A stretch of DNA of 64,000 bases from Streptomyces sulphureus DSM 40104 (GTDB lineage: Bacteria > Actinomycetota > Actinomycetes > Streptomycetales > Streptomycetaceae). The DNA lies in contig NZ_KB905814.1 of the NCBI RefSeq assembly GCF_000381025.1, forward strand, positions 434,001 to 498,000. The letters run 5' to 3'. This document shows, piece by piece, positions 44,101-51,996 of this stretch (positions are counted from its first letter, which is position 1; every line of letters begins with the position of its first letter). The notes under the pieces were generated by a model. The model had not been told where the DNA came from, searched no databases, and saw only the letters and a list, made by a program, of their open reading frames with translations. Made by a program: the position numbers and the translations under genes.

Positions 44101-47100
44101 CCGCCGACGTGGTCGAGCGGCATCCAGTTGAACGTCACGTCGTGGCGGGTGAAGCCGTTGGCGAGGGAGGTGGCCGCGCACCTGGCGAGGATGTTGCGGT
44201 GACGCAGCGGTACAGCCTTCGGCCGGCCCGTGCTGCCCGAGGTGAGCAGCAGCACCGCCACGTCCTCCGGGTCTGCGGCGTGGGGAGCCGGGTCCGGTGC
44301 GTTGCGACGGAGCTCGTCGAGGACGCCTAGGCGCAGGGCATTCTGCCAGCCGCGGCGCTCGCCGAGGGCCCGCAGCTCTGCGGCGGTCGCCTCGTCGGTC
44401 AGCACGGGCGGCCGACCGAGCATGTCGAAGGCGGTGGCCAGACGGTCGACGGCGGTGCTGTCCTGCGCGTAGTCGGGGGCGGGCGCGAGCGGTACGGGCA
44501 CGAGGCCGCCGAGGACGCAGCCCCAGAACGCGACGAGGAAGTCGTGGTTGTCGGGGCACTGCAGAAGGACGCGCTCGCCCGGTGCGAGCCCCATGGCGCG
44601 CACTCCCCGCAGCACGCGTGCGGCTTCGGCGGCGAGTTCGGCGTACTCCGAGGACCGCTCCTTCCCGTGGCGGTCGACGAGGACAAGGCCGCCGTGCCCG
44701 TCCTCCGCCGCGCGCCGCAGCGCCTGCGGCAGGGTGCGCACGTCGAGCTCGGGGGGCGGCGCGCCGCCTGCGACGGCCGGGGAGCGCCCCTTTCCGGCCT
44801 CCGGCTCGGGCGGGGGCGCGGCTGCGCTGCGCTCCCCGCCGCCCGCGCTGCCCACGTGGACGCGCTCCTCGTCCTCCCCCGCCGTACCGGCGTCCTCGAC
44901 GAGCACGGCCGACCCCGGCGACTCTCGTTCCCAGCGGGCGGCCAGTTCCTCGTCGAGGACGGGGAGCGCGGCCAGTGCAGACGTGTGCAGGCGGCCGCCG
45001 CGGTCGTGGGGCAGGGCGGTCACGGCGCTGAAGGCGCGCGGTACGAGTGGCGCGGGCAGCAGGGCCGCGACGCGCTCCCGCAGCCGCCGCGGGTGGAAGG
45101 CGCCGGCGGGGACGACGTACGCGACGAGCTCCTCCACGCCGCCCGTGGTGACGCGGGGCAGGACGGCGCAGGCGCCGACGGACTCGTCGGCGAGGACCGC
45201 GCACTCGATGTCGGCGCGCGGGACGTCGAAGCCGTCAAGCCGGACGCGGGACGCGTCGTCGGCGAAGGTGAGACGCCCGTCGGGGAGGCGGCGGCCCTGC
45301 CGCCCCGTGGGTCGCGGCGCGGAGGCTCCGTGCGGGGTGACGTGGAGGCTGCCGGGGAGGCCGTCGGGCAGGGGGCACCCGCGCGCATCGGTGACGGTGA
45401 CGGGGCGGTTGCCGTCGTGTGCCGCCACGAGGTCGCCTTCGGGATACCCGGGACGCGCATGCAGGGCCGCAGTGAAGCCGCCGGCCTCCGGCAGCGCCCA
45501 CAGCCAGTGGAGTGCGACGCCGCAGGCGCGGTGGAACCGGTCGGCGAGCGCCGGGGTGAGGCGGCCGCCGTCGGTGAGGACCAGGCGCAGCCCCTCGGGC
45601 CGGCCCGCCGACTCCGCGTGCGCGACGAGCGCCCCGAGCCGGGTGGGGGGCAGCAGCGCGACGGTGACGCCCAGGTCGTCGACGGCCGCGCCGAGCCCGG
45701 CTCCGTCGGAGACCTCGGCCGGGGACACCGCGGCGCCGTGGAGCAGCGGCCACAGCAGAGCGTGGACGGACGCGGCGAGCGGGGCGGCCGTGTGGTGCAG
45801 GACCACGTCGCCCGGGGCGAGCGGCGTGCGGTCCTGGAGCCAGTCGGCGGAGTCGCACAGGTCGGCGTGGCGGAGGGCGACGGGGCCGTCGCCGCCCAGG
45901 ACGACGAACGCCGGGGCATCGCCCCGCGGCGTGTCTCCGGGCGGCGGATCTGCGGGCTCCGCCGAGTCCGGTGCACCGGTGGCGCCGGCGACATCGCCGA
46001 TCTCGATGACGTCGACGCCGTCGACCGCGTCCGTCCGGCCGTCAGTGAGGAGGGCGTCGACGCCGGCGTCCGCGCTCCACCGCGCGGCGGCGGCGTCGGG
46101 CAGCGCGGGGCCCGTCGGTACGCAGACCGCGCCGAGTCGCAACAGCGCCAACGTGGCCACAGCGGACTCGGTCCCCGCGGGCAGCCGCACCCCGACGCGC
46201 CGCCCGGCTGCGATGCCCCGGTCGTGCAGTTCCCGGGCCGTGCGGGCGACGCGGTGGGCCAGCGCGGCGTAGTCGAGCTCCGTGCCGTCGCCGGTGACGA
46301 GGGCGGTGGCCGACGGCGTCCGCCGCACCTGTGCGGCGAGAGCCTCGGGCACGGACGTCCGAGCGGCCGGACCGCGCGGAACGGTGTGCCCGGCGGCCTC
46401 CCCCAACGGCAGTTCGGCCAGGGGACTTTCGGGGGCGCGGACGGCTTCGGCCAGCAGGCGGCCCAGGTGGTCGGTGAGGAGACGCACGGTGGCGCCGTCG
46501 AAGAGGTCGGTGCTGTACACGACCGCTCCGTGCAGCCTGTCCGTGTCCTCCCAGAGGTGGAACTCCAGGTCGAACCGCGTGGACTCGCGGGGCAGCGCCT
46601 CGGCGCGCAGCTCGGCGCCCGGCAGGGCGAACTCCGTGCGGGGCGGGTTCTGCAGCGCGAAGAGGACCTGGAAGAGCGGGTTGCGACCCGGGTCGCGCTC
46701 CGGCTGGAGGTGCTCGACGAGCTTGTCGAGGGGCACGTCCTGGTGGGAGTAGGCATCCGTACACGTCTGCCGTGTGCGGCGCAGCAGCTCGGCGTAGCAC
46801 GGCTCGCCCGACACGTCGGTGCGCAGCGGCAGCGTGTTGACGAAGAGGCCGAGGAGGGACTCCGTCTCCGTCTGGTCCCGGCCCGCGACGGGGGAGCCGA
46901 TCAGGATGTCCTCCTGCCCCGAGTAGCGGTGGAGCAGCGCGGCGACGCCCGCAAGGAGCGCCATGAAGAGCGTCGCCCCGTGCGCGCGTGCCGTCTCGCG
47001 CAGCCGGGCAGCGAGGGTGCCAGGGATGTCGAAGTCGACGCGGGCGCCGCGGAAGCTCTGCACTTCGGGGCGGGTGCGGTCCGTCGGCATCTCCAGCAGG

Positions 47101-47759
47101 GGCAGGTCGCCGTTGAGGCGCTCGCTCCAGTGGGCGAGCAGGCGGTCGAGCTCGCCCCCGCCGAGGCGGGCGCGCTGCCACTCGGCGAAGTCCGCGTACT
47201 GGATCTCCAGGGGTTCGAGCCCCGTCGGCTCCCCGGTCAGGTGATGGCGGTAGAAGGCCGCAAGCTCCCGCGTGAGAACGTTCAGCGACCAGCCGTCGGT
47301 GACGATGTGGTGGAGACACAGCAGGAGCAGGTGGCGGTCGGGCGCCGTGGTGAGCAGGGCCGCCCGGAACAGCGGCCCCTCGGCGAGGTCGAACGGTCGG
47401 GCCACCCACTCCCGTGCCCGCTCCTGCTCCTGCTCCGCCGTCACCTCCGCGGCCTCCAGCTCGACGGTGCCGGAGGCAGCGACCATCTGGACCGGTTCGT
47501 CGTCCCGCGCGGCGAAGGTGGTGCGGAGGATCTCGTGGCGGGCGACGGCGTCGTCGAGGGCCGCTCGCAGGGCGCCGCGGTCCACGTCGCCGGTGAGGCG
47601 CAGGGCCAGGGGGATGTTGTAGAAGGGGTTGCCCCGCTCCAGGCGGTGGAAGAACCACATGCGCTGCTGGGCGTAGGAGGCGGGAAAGTGCAACTCGCCT
47701 TCTTGCGCCGGGACTTCGGCGGCGAGGGTGGAGGACTGGTCGTGGTCGGCCGGAGGCAC
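41124..47759 (-). CDS. Megasynthase: C - degenerate A - acyl ligase - KR - A-tail remnant - PCP
   Basis: 2211 aa. Domains: condensation 15-450 (HHIVTDGW 150-157 intact). Adenylation-like 465-930 lacks the TSGTTGxPK loop (VVLGGDGPVALRH instead) and the A10 lysine (HDRGGRLHTSAL), so is probably inactive. Acyl-AMP ligase 1010-1540 has LLTSGSTGRPK (1171-1181), NWMPLDHVGG (1211-1220) and the A10 lysine K1523, so is probably active. Ketoreductase: structural half about 1555-1770, catalytic half 1788-1960 with VTGGLGGLG, Ser about 1929, Y1942 and N1946. A short A10-like fragment LPRTADGEVDRSAL lies at 2073-2086. PCP 2100-2170 with phosphopantetheine serine S2132. Start: the GTG at 47759, two nt after the PKS stop, with GGAG 6 nt upstream. 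Last gene of the operon; no thioesterase or reductase release domain. Confidence 0.88.
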   Translation of the reverse strand: MPPADHDQSSTLAAEVPAQEGELHFPASYAQQRMWFFHRLERGNPFYNIPLALRLTGDVDRGALRAALDDAVARHEILRTTFAARDDEPVQMVAASGTVELEAAEVTAEQEQERAREWVARPFDLAEGPLFRAALLTTAPDRHLLLLCLHHIVTDGWSLNVLTRELAAFYRHHLTGEPTGLEPLEIQYADFAEWQRARLGGGELDRLLAHWSERLNGDLPLLEMPTDRTRPEVQSFRGARVDFDIPGTLAARLRETARAHGATLFMALLAGVAALLHRYSGQEDILIGSPVAGRDQTETESLLGLFVNTLPLRTDVSGEPCYAELLRRTRQTCTDAYSHQDVPLDKLVEHLQPERDPGRNPLFQVLFALQNPPRTEFALPGAELRAEALPRESTRFDLEFHLWEDTDRLHGAVVYSTDLFDGATVRLLTDHLGRLLAEAVRAPESPLAELPLGEAAGHTVPRGPAARTSVPEALAAQVRRTPSATALVTGDGTELDYAALAHRVARTARELHDRGIAAGRRVGVRLPAGTESAVATLALLRLGAVCVPTGPALPDAAAARWSADAGVDALLTDGRTDAVDGVDVIEIGDVAGATGAPDSAEPADPPPGDTPRGDAPAFVVLGGDGPVALRHADLCDSADWLQDRTPLAPGDVVLHHTAAPLAASVHALLWPLLHGAAVSPAEVSDGAGLGAAVDDLGVTVALLPPTRLGALVAHAESAGRPEGLRLVLTDGGRLTPALADRFHRACGVALHWLWALPEAGGFTAALHARPGYPEGDLVAAHDGNRPVTVTDARGCPLPDGLPGSLHVTPHGASAPRPTGRQGRRLPDGRLTFADDASRVRLDGFDVPRADIECAVLADESVGACAVLPRVTTGGVEELVAYVVPAGAFHPRRLRERVAALLPAPLVPRAFSAVTALPHDRGGRLHTSALAALPVLDEELAARWERESPGSAVLVEDAGTAGEDEERVHVGSAGGGERSAAAPPPEPEAGKGRSPAVAGGAPPPELDVRTLPQALRRAAEDGHGGLVLVDRHGKERSSEYAELAAEAARVLRGVRAMGLAPGERVLLQCPDNHDFLVAFWGCVLGGLVPVPLAPAPDYAQDSTAVDRLATAFDMLGRPPVLTDEATAAELRALGERRGWQNALRLGVLDELRRNAPDPAPHAADPEDVAVLLLTSGSTGRPKAVPLRHRNILARCAATSLANGFTRHDVTFNWMPLDHVGGVVMFHVRDVYLGCKQIHATTQGVLEDPLRWLEAVHRHRVTLTWAPNFAFGLVNDRAEEAVGNGWNLSCLRFIQNAGEAIMPRVARRFLQALRPLGLPETAMHPSWGMSETSSAVTYSDTFTLATTSESDQFTDVGRPLPGTAMRIVGDGGETVPEGVAGRLQVKGPTVTSGYDDNEEENRASFTSDGWFETGDLGVLENGSLTITGRAKDVLIINGVNYYCHEIESVAEELDAVENSFTAACAVQEPSSPGEVLALFVHLRPDAEVADALREVRARVVGRTGLNPHHVLPVAREEIPKTEIGKIQRARLRERFHTGGFDDLVARTDLLLGNERTLPNWFHERVWRPARPMPGPAASEGAPVLLLSDAAGLAGALADRLAAQGRRCARVDLGEGYAREYRGHYRIRGERPEDHERLLDALAADGFAADEIVDLTTYAPRDETGADVPVETAALVHLVQAVAARRGAEQQVTLRVVGRHTQQVADGEAVDCGRAARLALMAAFAQEAPWLLFSHLDLPEAPPEEQVPHVLRELGARRGESEAAVRGGRRLVPRIAALPAVPRSAAPLPRGALYVVTGGLGGLGAEVCAHLLDAYDARLLVLGRTALPPEGEGADDRRAQAYRSLRTRSEHVLYVAADVCREEEVGRALRQARDRWNLEPAAVLHLAGVFGQRPFLEQSVDELAEAMAPKTRGARVLLDALAPHAAFVGFSSVNGTFGGAMVSAYAAANASLDALVRNRYAKGGAARSLAWSMWDELGMSRGLGLAEPGRARGYRPLGRAEGLRSLVHALRHDRPHVLVGLDPSRPWIRGRLDAPARTAQRLTAYTESAPGTDRPASLPDRYGVPVDCRLVNLDALPRTADGEVDRSALRDADRPREEAGPAEGTQRLVARVWCEVLGLDRVGTDENFFDLGGHSLQMSRVHSLLEAGLKREFSMVDLFRHPTVASLAAFLDGLVSETAPNGTGSPDDTGTSRLAGRRRAERRQAGTRGRRRRG

Positions 47760-47761
47760 GG

Positions 47762-50700
47762 CTACTCCGTTCCGTCGTTGCTGAGGGGAAGGGCCGCCGC
47801 GGAGCGGCGGGCGCTGGGGCGGATGCGCGGGGCCGCTGAGGACGCGCTCTCCTCCAGTACGGGGATCAGCTCGGCGACCGTCGGGGTCTCGAAGATCCGG
47901 CGCATCGGCAGGTCGGCGCCGACGGCGTCGCGCAGCCGGGCCGTCAACTGCATGGCGAGCAGGGACTCGCCGCCGAGGTCGAAGAAGTTGTCCTGGACAC
48001 CGATCCCGTCGATGCCCAGGACCTCCTCCCAGACCCGTACGACGTCCTTCTCGCGGTCCGTGCTGGGAGGCGCGTACGGCACCGAGAGGTCGGGCCGCCG
48101 GTTGAAGGGCCTCGCGGGGGCCGGGACCACGGCGGCGCCCCCGGGGCCATCGGGGCGGCGGGCGGCCATGAGGGCGTGGTCGGCCTCCCCGCCTTCGGTG
48201 AACGCGGTGACGTCGGCGAAGCCTTCGTCGGTGAGCAGTCGGGTCCACTGGTCGGGGGCGAGGAGCGGCGAGTGCGTGCGCACGTCGTCGTCGAAGTACC
48301 ACCAGCCCTCGTAGAGGCCGGTCGTCATCAGCGACCAGCGCTGCTGGCGCGTCGCCTCCAGCAGCAGGACAATTCCGTCGGGCACGAGCAGGGAGCCGGC
48401 GTTGCGGACGGCGCGGCGCACGTCGGGTGTGGCGTGCAGGACGTTGAAGGCCAGGACGAGGTCGAAACCGCCGGGGGGATAGCCCTGTTCGGCCGGGTCG
48501 CGCGTGATGTCGAGGACCCCGAACTCCATGCCCTCGAACCCTTCTTCGCGCGCCCGGCGCTGCCCGTCGAGCGCGAACGAGCGGCCGAGGTCGGTGAAGT
48601 GGTACTCGGTCCCCGGCACCCCACGCAGCTCCTCGGCCACGCTCCAGGTGAGGTAGCCGCGTCCGGCGCCGATCTCGAGGATGCGGACGGGCCGGCGGCC
48701 TGCCTCCTTCGCGAGGCGGGCCGCCGTCTCGGCGACGAGGCGGCGGTGGAGCGGGATGTCGCTGAAAGCGAGGCGGCGGTCGATGAGGGCGCGCTGGCGC
48801 TCGTCTGAGCCGTCGGGCAGCAGCACCTCGGTGCCGGCCGTCGTGCCGTCGAGTACCTGCCGGTAGTGGCGCACGCAGTGTTCGAGGAAGGCCAAGTCCT
48901 CGGCCTGGTCCGGGTGGGCGTCGAGGATCTCCCGGGTGAGCGCGGCGGGCGCGGGCACTTCGGCCAGGGCGTCGGTGAAGCGCAGCCGCGGCCCGTCGGC
49001 CGTCAGGATGCCGTCGTCGGTGAGCATCCGCAGCAGCGCGTCCACGAAGGGCCGGTAGGCGGGGACGGTGCGGAAGGCGGTGTGCACCTCCTCGGCCGTG
49101 ACGGCGGCGCCGGGGGCGGCGTCGATCCCCGCCTCGCCCAGGACGGCGCACACGTGGGCCGTGGCGAGCCGGTCGAGGAGCCCCGTCAGCCGCGCGGGCA
49201 GGCGGCGGGCCGCGTACTCCGCGCGCAGCCGCTCCTGGTCGCCAGCCATCCGCGGGAGCTGCGCGGAGAGGGCGACGGGAAAGGACCCGCGGTCGCCGGA
49301 GGCGGGCGGAGCCGCCGCGCCCGTCGGGCGGTGCGGCGCGATCCAGTGGCGGCGGCGCGCGAACGGGTAGCCGGGCAAGGGCACGCGCCGGGGCGGCAGT
49401 TCGGGGGCGAGGGCCGGGAGGTCGACGCCGGCGCCGTACGTCCAGAGCCGTCCGACGGTGTCGAGCAGGGCGCGGCGGTCCGGCTCCTCGGCGCGGGGGT
49501 GGCGCATCGCGGGCAGCACCCGGGTGCCGGGGCCGGCCTGTGCGCGTACCAGGCCGGTGAGTGCGCGTCCGGGCCCGACTTCGAGGAGAACGGGACTCCC
49601 CTCGCCGAGCAGGGTCCGCAGCCCGTCGCCGAAGCGGACGGGCTCCCTGGTGTGACGCACCCAGGACGCGGGGGAAGCGGCCTCCTGCGGGGTGATCCAG
49701 GTGCCCGTCAGGTTGGAGACGTACGGGATGCCGGGCGTCTGGAGGGGGACGGCCGACAGGGCCGCCTCGTAGTCGCCGAGAATCGGGTCGAGCAGGGAGG
49801 AGTGGGCCGCAGCGCCGAAGCGGATGCGGCGGTGGTCCACGCCGTCGCGCAGCAGCTTTCGTTCGGCGCGGTCCAGCGCCTCCTGCGGTCCCGCGAGGAC
49901 GCAGGAGTGCGGGCCGTTGACGGCGGCCAGCGAGAGGCCGTCCCCGAGCAGCAGGGAGGCCGCGTCCTCGTCCAGGTCGACGCCGAGCATGCCGCCGCGG
50001 CCCGCTGACCGCGCGAAGAGCTCCTCGCGGCGGACCACCAGCGGCAGGACGTCCTCCAGCGAGACCACCCCCGCGAGGCACGCCGCCGTGTACTCGCCGA
50101 GGCTGTGGCCCAGCAGGGCGGCGGGGCGGACGCCCCAGGACATCAGGAGCGTCGCCAGGGCGTACTCGGTGGCGAGCAGGGTGGGGAAGACGCCGCCGGT
50201 CGTCGACGGGCGGTCCCGGCCGTAGAGCATGTCCCTGAGATCGTGCTCGAGGACGGGCCGCAGGATCTCCGCGCACCTGTCGACCGCCGCGCGGTAGACC
50301 GGCTCGGTGTCGTACAGTTCGCGTCCCATGCCCGGGTGTTGGGACCCCGCACCGGGCAGCAGGAAGACCACCTGCGGGTCAACCTCCGCCTCGGCGGCCG
50401 GGGCGCCGTGCGCGGAGGAAAGCTGACGGGACGCCTCGTCGAGGTCCCCGGCGACGACGCTGCGGCGGTACGGATGGACGCGCCGGCCGGCCCGGAGCGT
50501 GTGGGCGACCGCGGCGAGCGGCGCCCCCGGACGCGCCCGGAGGTGGTCGCCGAGCTCGGCGGTGACCGCGTCGAGCGCCTCGGGGGTGCGCGCCGAGAGT
50601 GCCAGGAGTTCCGCACCGCGCGGTGCGGGCTCCGGGCGTGCGGCGGGAGGCGCCTCCTCCAGTACGACGTGGGCGTTGGTCCCGCCGATGCCGAGCGAGC

Positions 50701-51991
50701 TGACGCCGGCTCGGCGCGGGCGCCCCTCGTTCTCCCAGGGGCGGCTCTCGGCGGGCACGTAGAACGGGCTGTCCTCCAGGCCGAGGAGCGGGTTCGGCGT
50801 GCGGTAGTGGAGCGTCGGGGGGATGGTGCGGTGCTCCAGCGTCAGCACGGCCTTGAGCAGTCCGGCGATGCCGGCGGCCGCGTCTGTGTGGCCGATGTTG
50901 CTCTTCACCGAGCCGAGGGCGCAGTAGTTCCTGCGTGCGGTGGTGCCGGCGAAGGCGCGGTGGAGCCCGGCCGTCTCGATCGGGTCGCCGACAGGGGTGC
51001 CGGTGCCGTGGGCCTCGACGTAGCCCACGGTTTCCGCGTCCACGCCGGCGAGCGCCATGGCCGTGACGATCACCTCGGCCTGCCCGGCGGTACTGGGCGC
51101 GGCGAAGCCGACCTTGCGGTCGCCGTCGTTGTTGACGGCGCTGCCCTTGATGACGGCGTGGATGTGGTCGCCGTCGGCGAGTGCGTCCTCGAGGCGTTTG
51201 ACGAGGACGGCGCCGAGCCCCTCGCCGGGCGTCATCCCGGTGGCGTCGGCGTCGAAGGGGCGGCAGTGGCCGTCGTGCGAGAACGGGCCGTCCTCGACGT
51301 ACCGGTACCCCTGGCGCAGCGCGGGGTTGAGCGCGACGCCGCCCGCGAGGGCCATGTCGCAGCGGTGGGCGATCAGGTCCTGGCACGCCATGTGCACGGC
51401 GACGAGCGACGTGGAGCAGGCGGTCTGCACCGCCACGCTGGGCCCTGTGAGGCCGAGTTCGTAGGAGACGCGGGTGGCGAGTGTGCTGTTGACGTTGCCG
51501 AGCTGGGCGTGGTGCAGCGCGACGGTGTCACTGCCCCGCAGCCGGGGGTGGACGTGGTCCAGCAGGTAGCGGCTCAGGACGCCGCCCGCGTAGACGCCGA
51601 CGGGACCGGTGGCGACGCCGGGTCCGTATCCGGCCCGCTCCAGGGTGTGGTGGGCGCACTGGAGGAACAACCGCTGCTGCGGATCGAGGAGTTCGGCCTC
51701 GGCGGGCGGGTAGCCGAAGTACTCGGCGTCGAACTCGTCGATGCCCTCTACCACCGAGGCGGCCTTGACCAGGTACGGGTCGTCCCACCCTGCGGGGTCG
51801 CCGCCGGCCGCCAGGTAGTCGCCCTCCTTGAGCGGCGCCACCGACTCCCGGCCCTCGACGAGGTTCGCCCAGAAGGCATCGAGGTCACGGGCACCGGGGA
51901 AGCGTCCGGCCATGCCGACGATCGCCACGTCCGTTCCCCGGTCGAAGTGGTCCTCGCCGCCGTCCGTGTCGTGTGCCCAGTCGCTCGTCAT
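47762..51991 (-). CDS. Type I polyketide synthase module: KS-AT-cMT-ACP
   Basis: 1409 aa. KS 20-445 with C192 (TACSTS), H328 (EAHGTGT) and H368 (NIGHTD). AT 540-860 with GHSLGEY (S630) and FGAAAHSS (H730) at the position used to judge malonyl/methylmalonyl choice. C-methyltransferase 905-1280 with LEIGAGRGY (1105-1113). ACP 1310-1380 with S1343 (DLGGESLLA). No KR, DH or ER, so it should add one C2 (or C3) unit, alpha-methylate it and leave the beta-keto group. It probably extends the aminoacyl group from the C-A-PCP protein encoded just upstream (5-nt gap). Start ATG 51991 with GGTGAG 4 nt upstream. Confidence 0.9.
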   Translation of the reverse strand: MTSDWAHDTDGGEDHFDRGTDVAIVGMAGRFPGARDLDAFWANLVEGRESVAPLKEGDYLAAGGDPAGWDDPYLVKAASVVEGIDEFDAEYFGYPPAEAELLDPQQRLFLQCAHHTLERAGYGPGVATGPVGVYAGGVLSRYLLDHVHPRLRGSDTVALHHAQLGNVNSTLATRVSYELGLTGPSVAVQTACSTSLVAVHMACQDLIAHRCDMALAGGVALNPALRQGYRYVEDGPFSHDGHCRPFDADATGMTPGEGLGAVLVKRLEDALADGDHIHAVIKGSAVNNDGDRKVGFAAPSTAGQAEVIVTAMALAGVDAETVGYVEAHGTGTPVGDPIETAGLHRAFAGTTARRNYCALGSVKSNIGHTDAAAGIAGLLKAVLTLEHRTIPPTLHYRTPNPLLGLEDSPFYVPAESRPWENEGRPRRAGVSSLGIGGTNAHVVLEEAPPAARPEPAPRGAELLALSARTPEALDAVTAELGDHLRARPGAPLAAVAHTLRAGRRVHPYRRSVVAGDLDEASRQLSSAHGAPAAEAEVDPQVVFLLPGAGSQHPGMGRELYDTEPVYRAAVDRCAEILRPVLEHDLRDMLYGRDRPSTTGGVFPTLLATEYALATLLMSWGVRPAALLGHSLGEYTAACLAGVVSLEDVLPLVVRREELFARSAGRGGMLGVDLDEDAASLLLGDGLSLAAVNGPHSCVLAGPQEALDRAERKLLRDGVDHRRIRFGAAAHSSLLDPILGDYEAALSAVPLQTPGIPYVSNLTGTWITPQEAASPASWVRHTREPVRFGDGLRTLLGEGSPVLLEVGPGRALTGLVRAQAGPGTRVLPAMRHPRAEEPDRRALLDTVGRLWTYGAGVDLPALAPELPPRRVPLPGYPFARRRHWIAPHRPTGAAAPPASGDRGSFPVALSAQLPRMAGDQERLRAEYAARRLPARLTGLLDRLATAHVCAVLGEAGIDAAPGAAVTAEEVHTAFRTVPAYRPFVDALLRMLTDDGILTADGPRLRFTDALAEVPAPAALTREILDAHPDQAEDLAFLEHCVRHYRQVLDGTTAGTEVLLPDGSDERQRALIDRRLAFSDIPLHRRLVAETAARLAKEAGRRPVRILEIGAGRGYLTWSVAEELRGVPGTEYHFTDLGRSFALDGQRRAREEGFEGMEFGVLDITRDPAEQGYPPGGFDLVLAFNVLHATPDVRRAVRNAGSLLVPDGIVLLLEATRQQRWSLMTTGLYEGWWYFDDDVRTHSPLLAPDQWTRLLTDEGFADVTAFTEGGEADHALMAARRPDGPGGAAVVPAPARPFNRRPDLSVPYAPPSTDREKDVVRVWEEVLGIDGIGVQDNFFDLGGESLLAMQLTARLRDAVGADLPMRRIFETPTVAELIPVLEESASSAAPRIRPSARRSAAALPLSNDGTE

Positions 51992-51996
51992 GCGTC

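Noticed and set aside
44544..48314. 1256-codon + strand frame across the NRPS operon
   Set aside because: Antisense to well-defined C, A and carrier domains; low-complexity Gly/Arg/Glu sequence only.
47760..50276. Extension of the last megasynthase upstream to 50276 in the same frame
   Set aside because: That part is an out-of-frame reading of the PKS gene (Arg/Pro-rich, no motifs); the true start is the GTG at 47759 just after the PKS stop.
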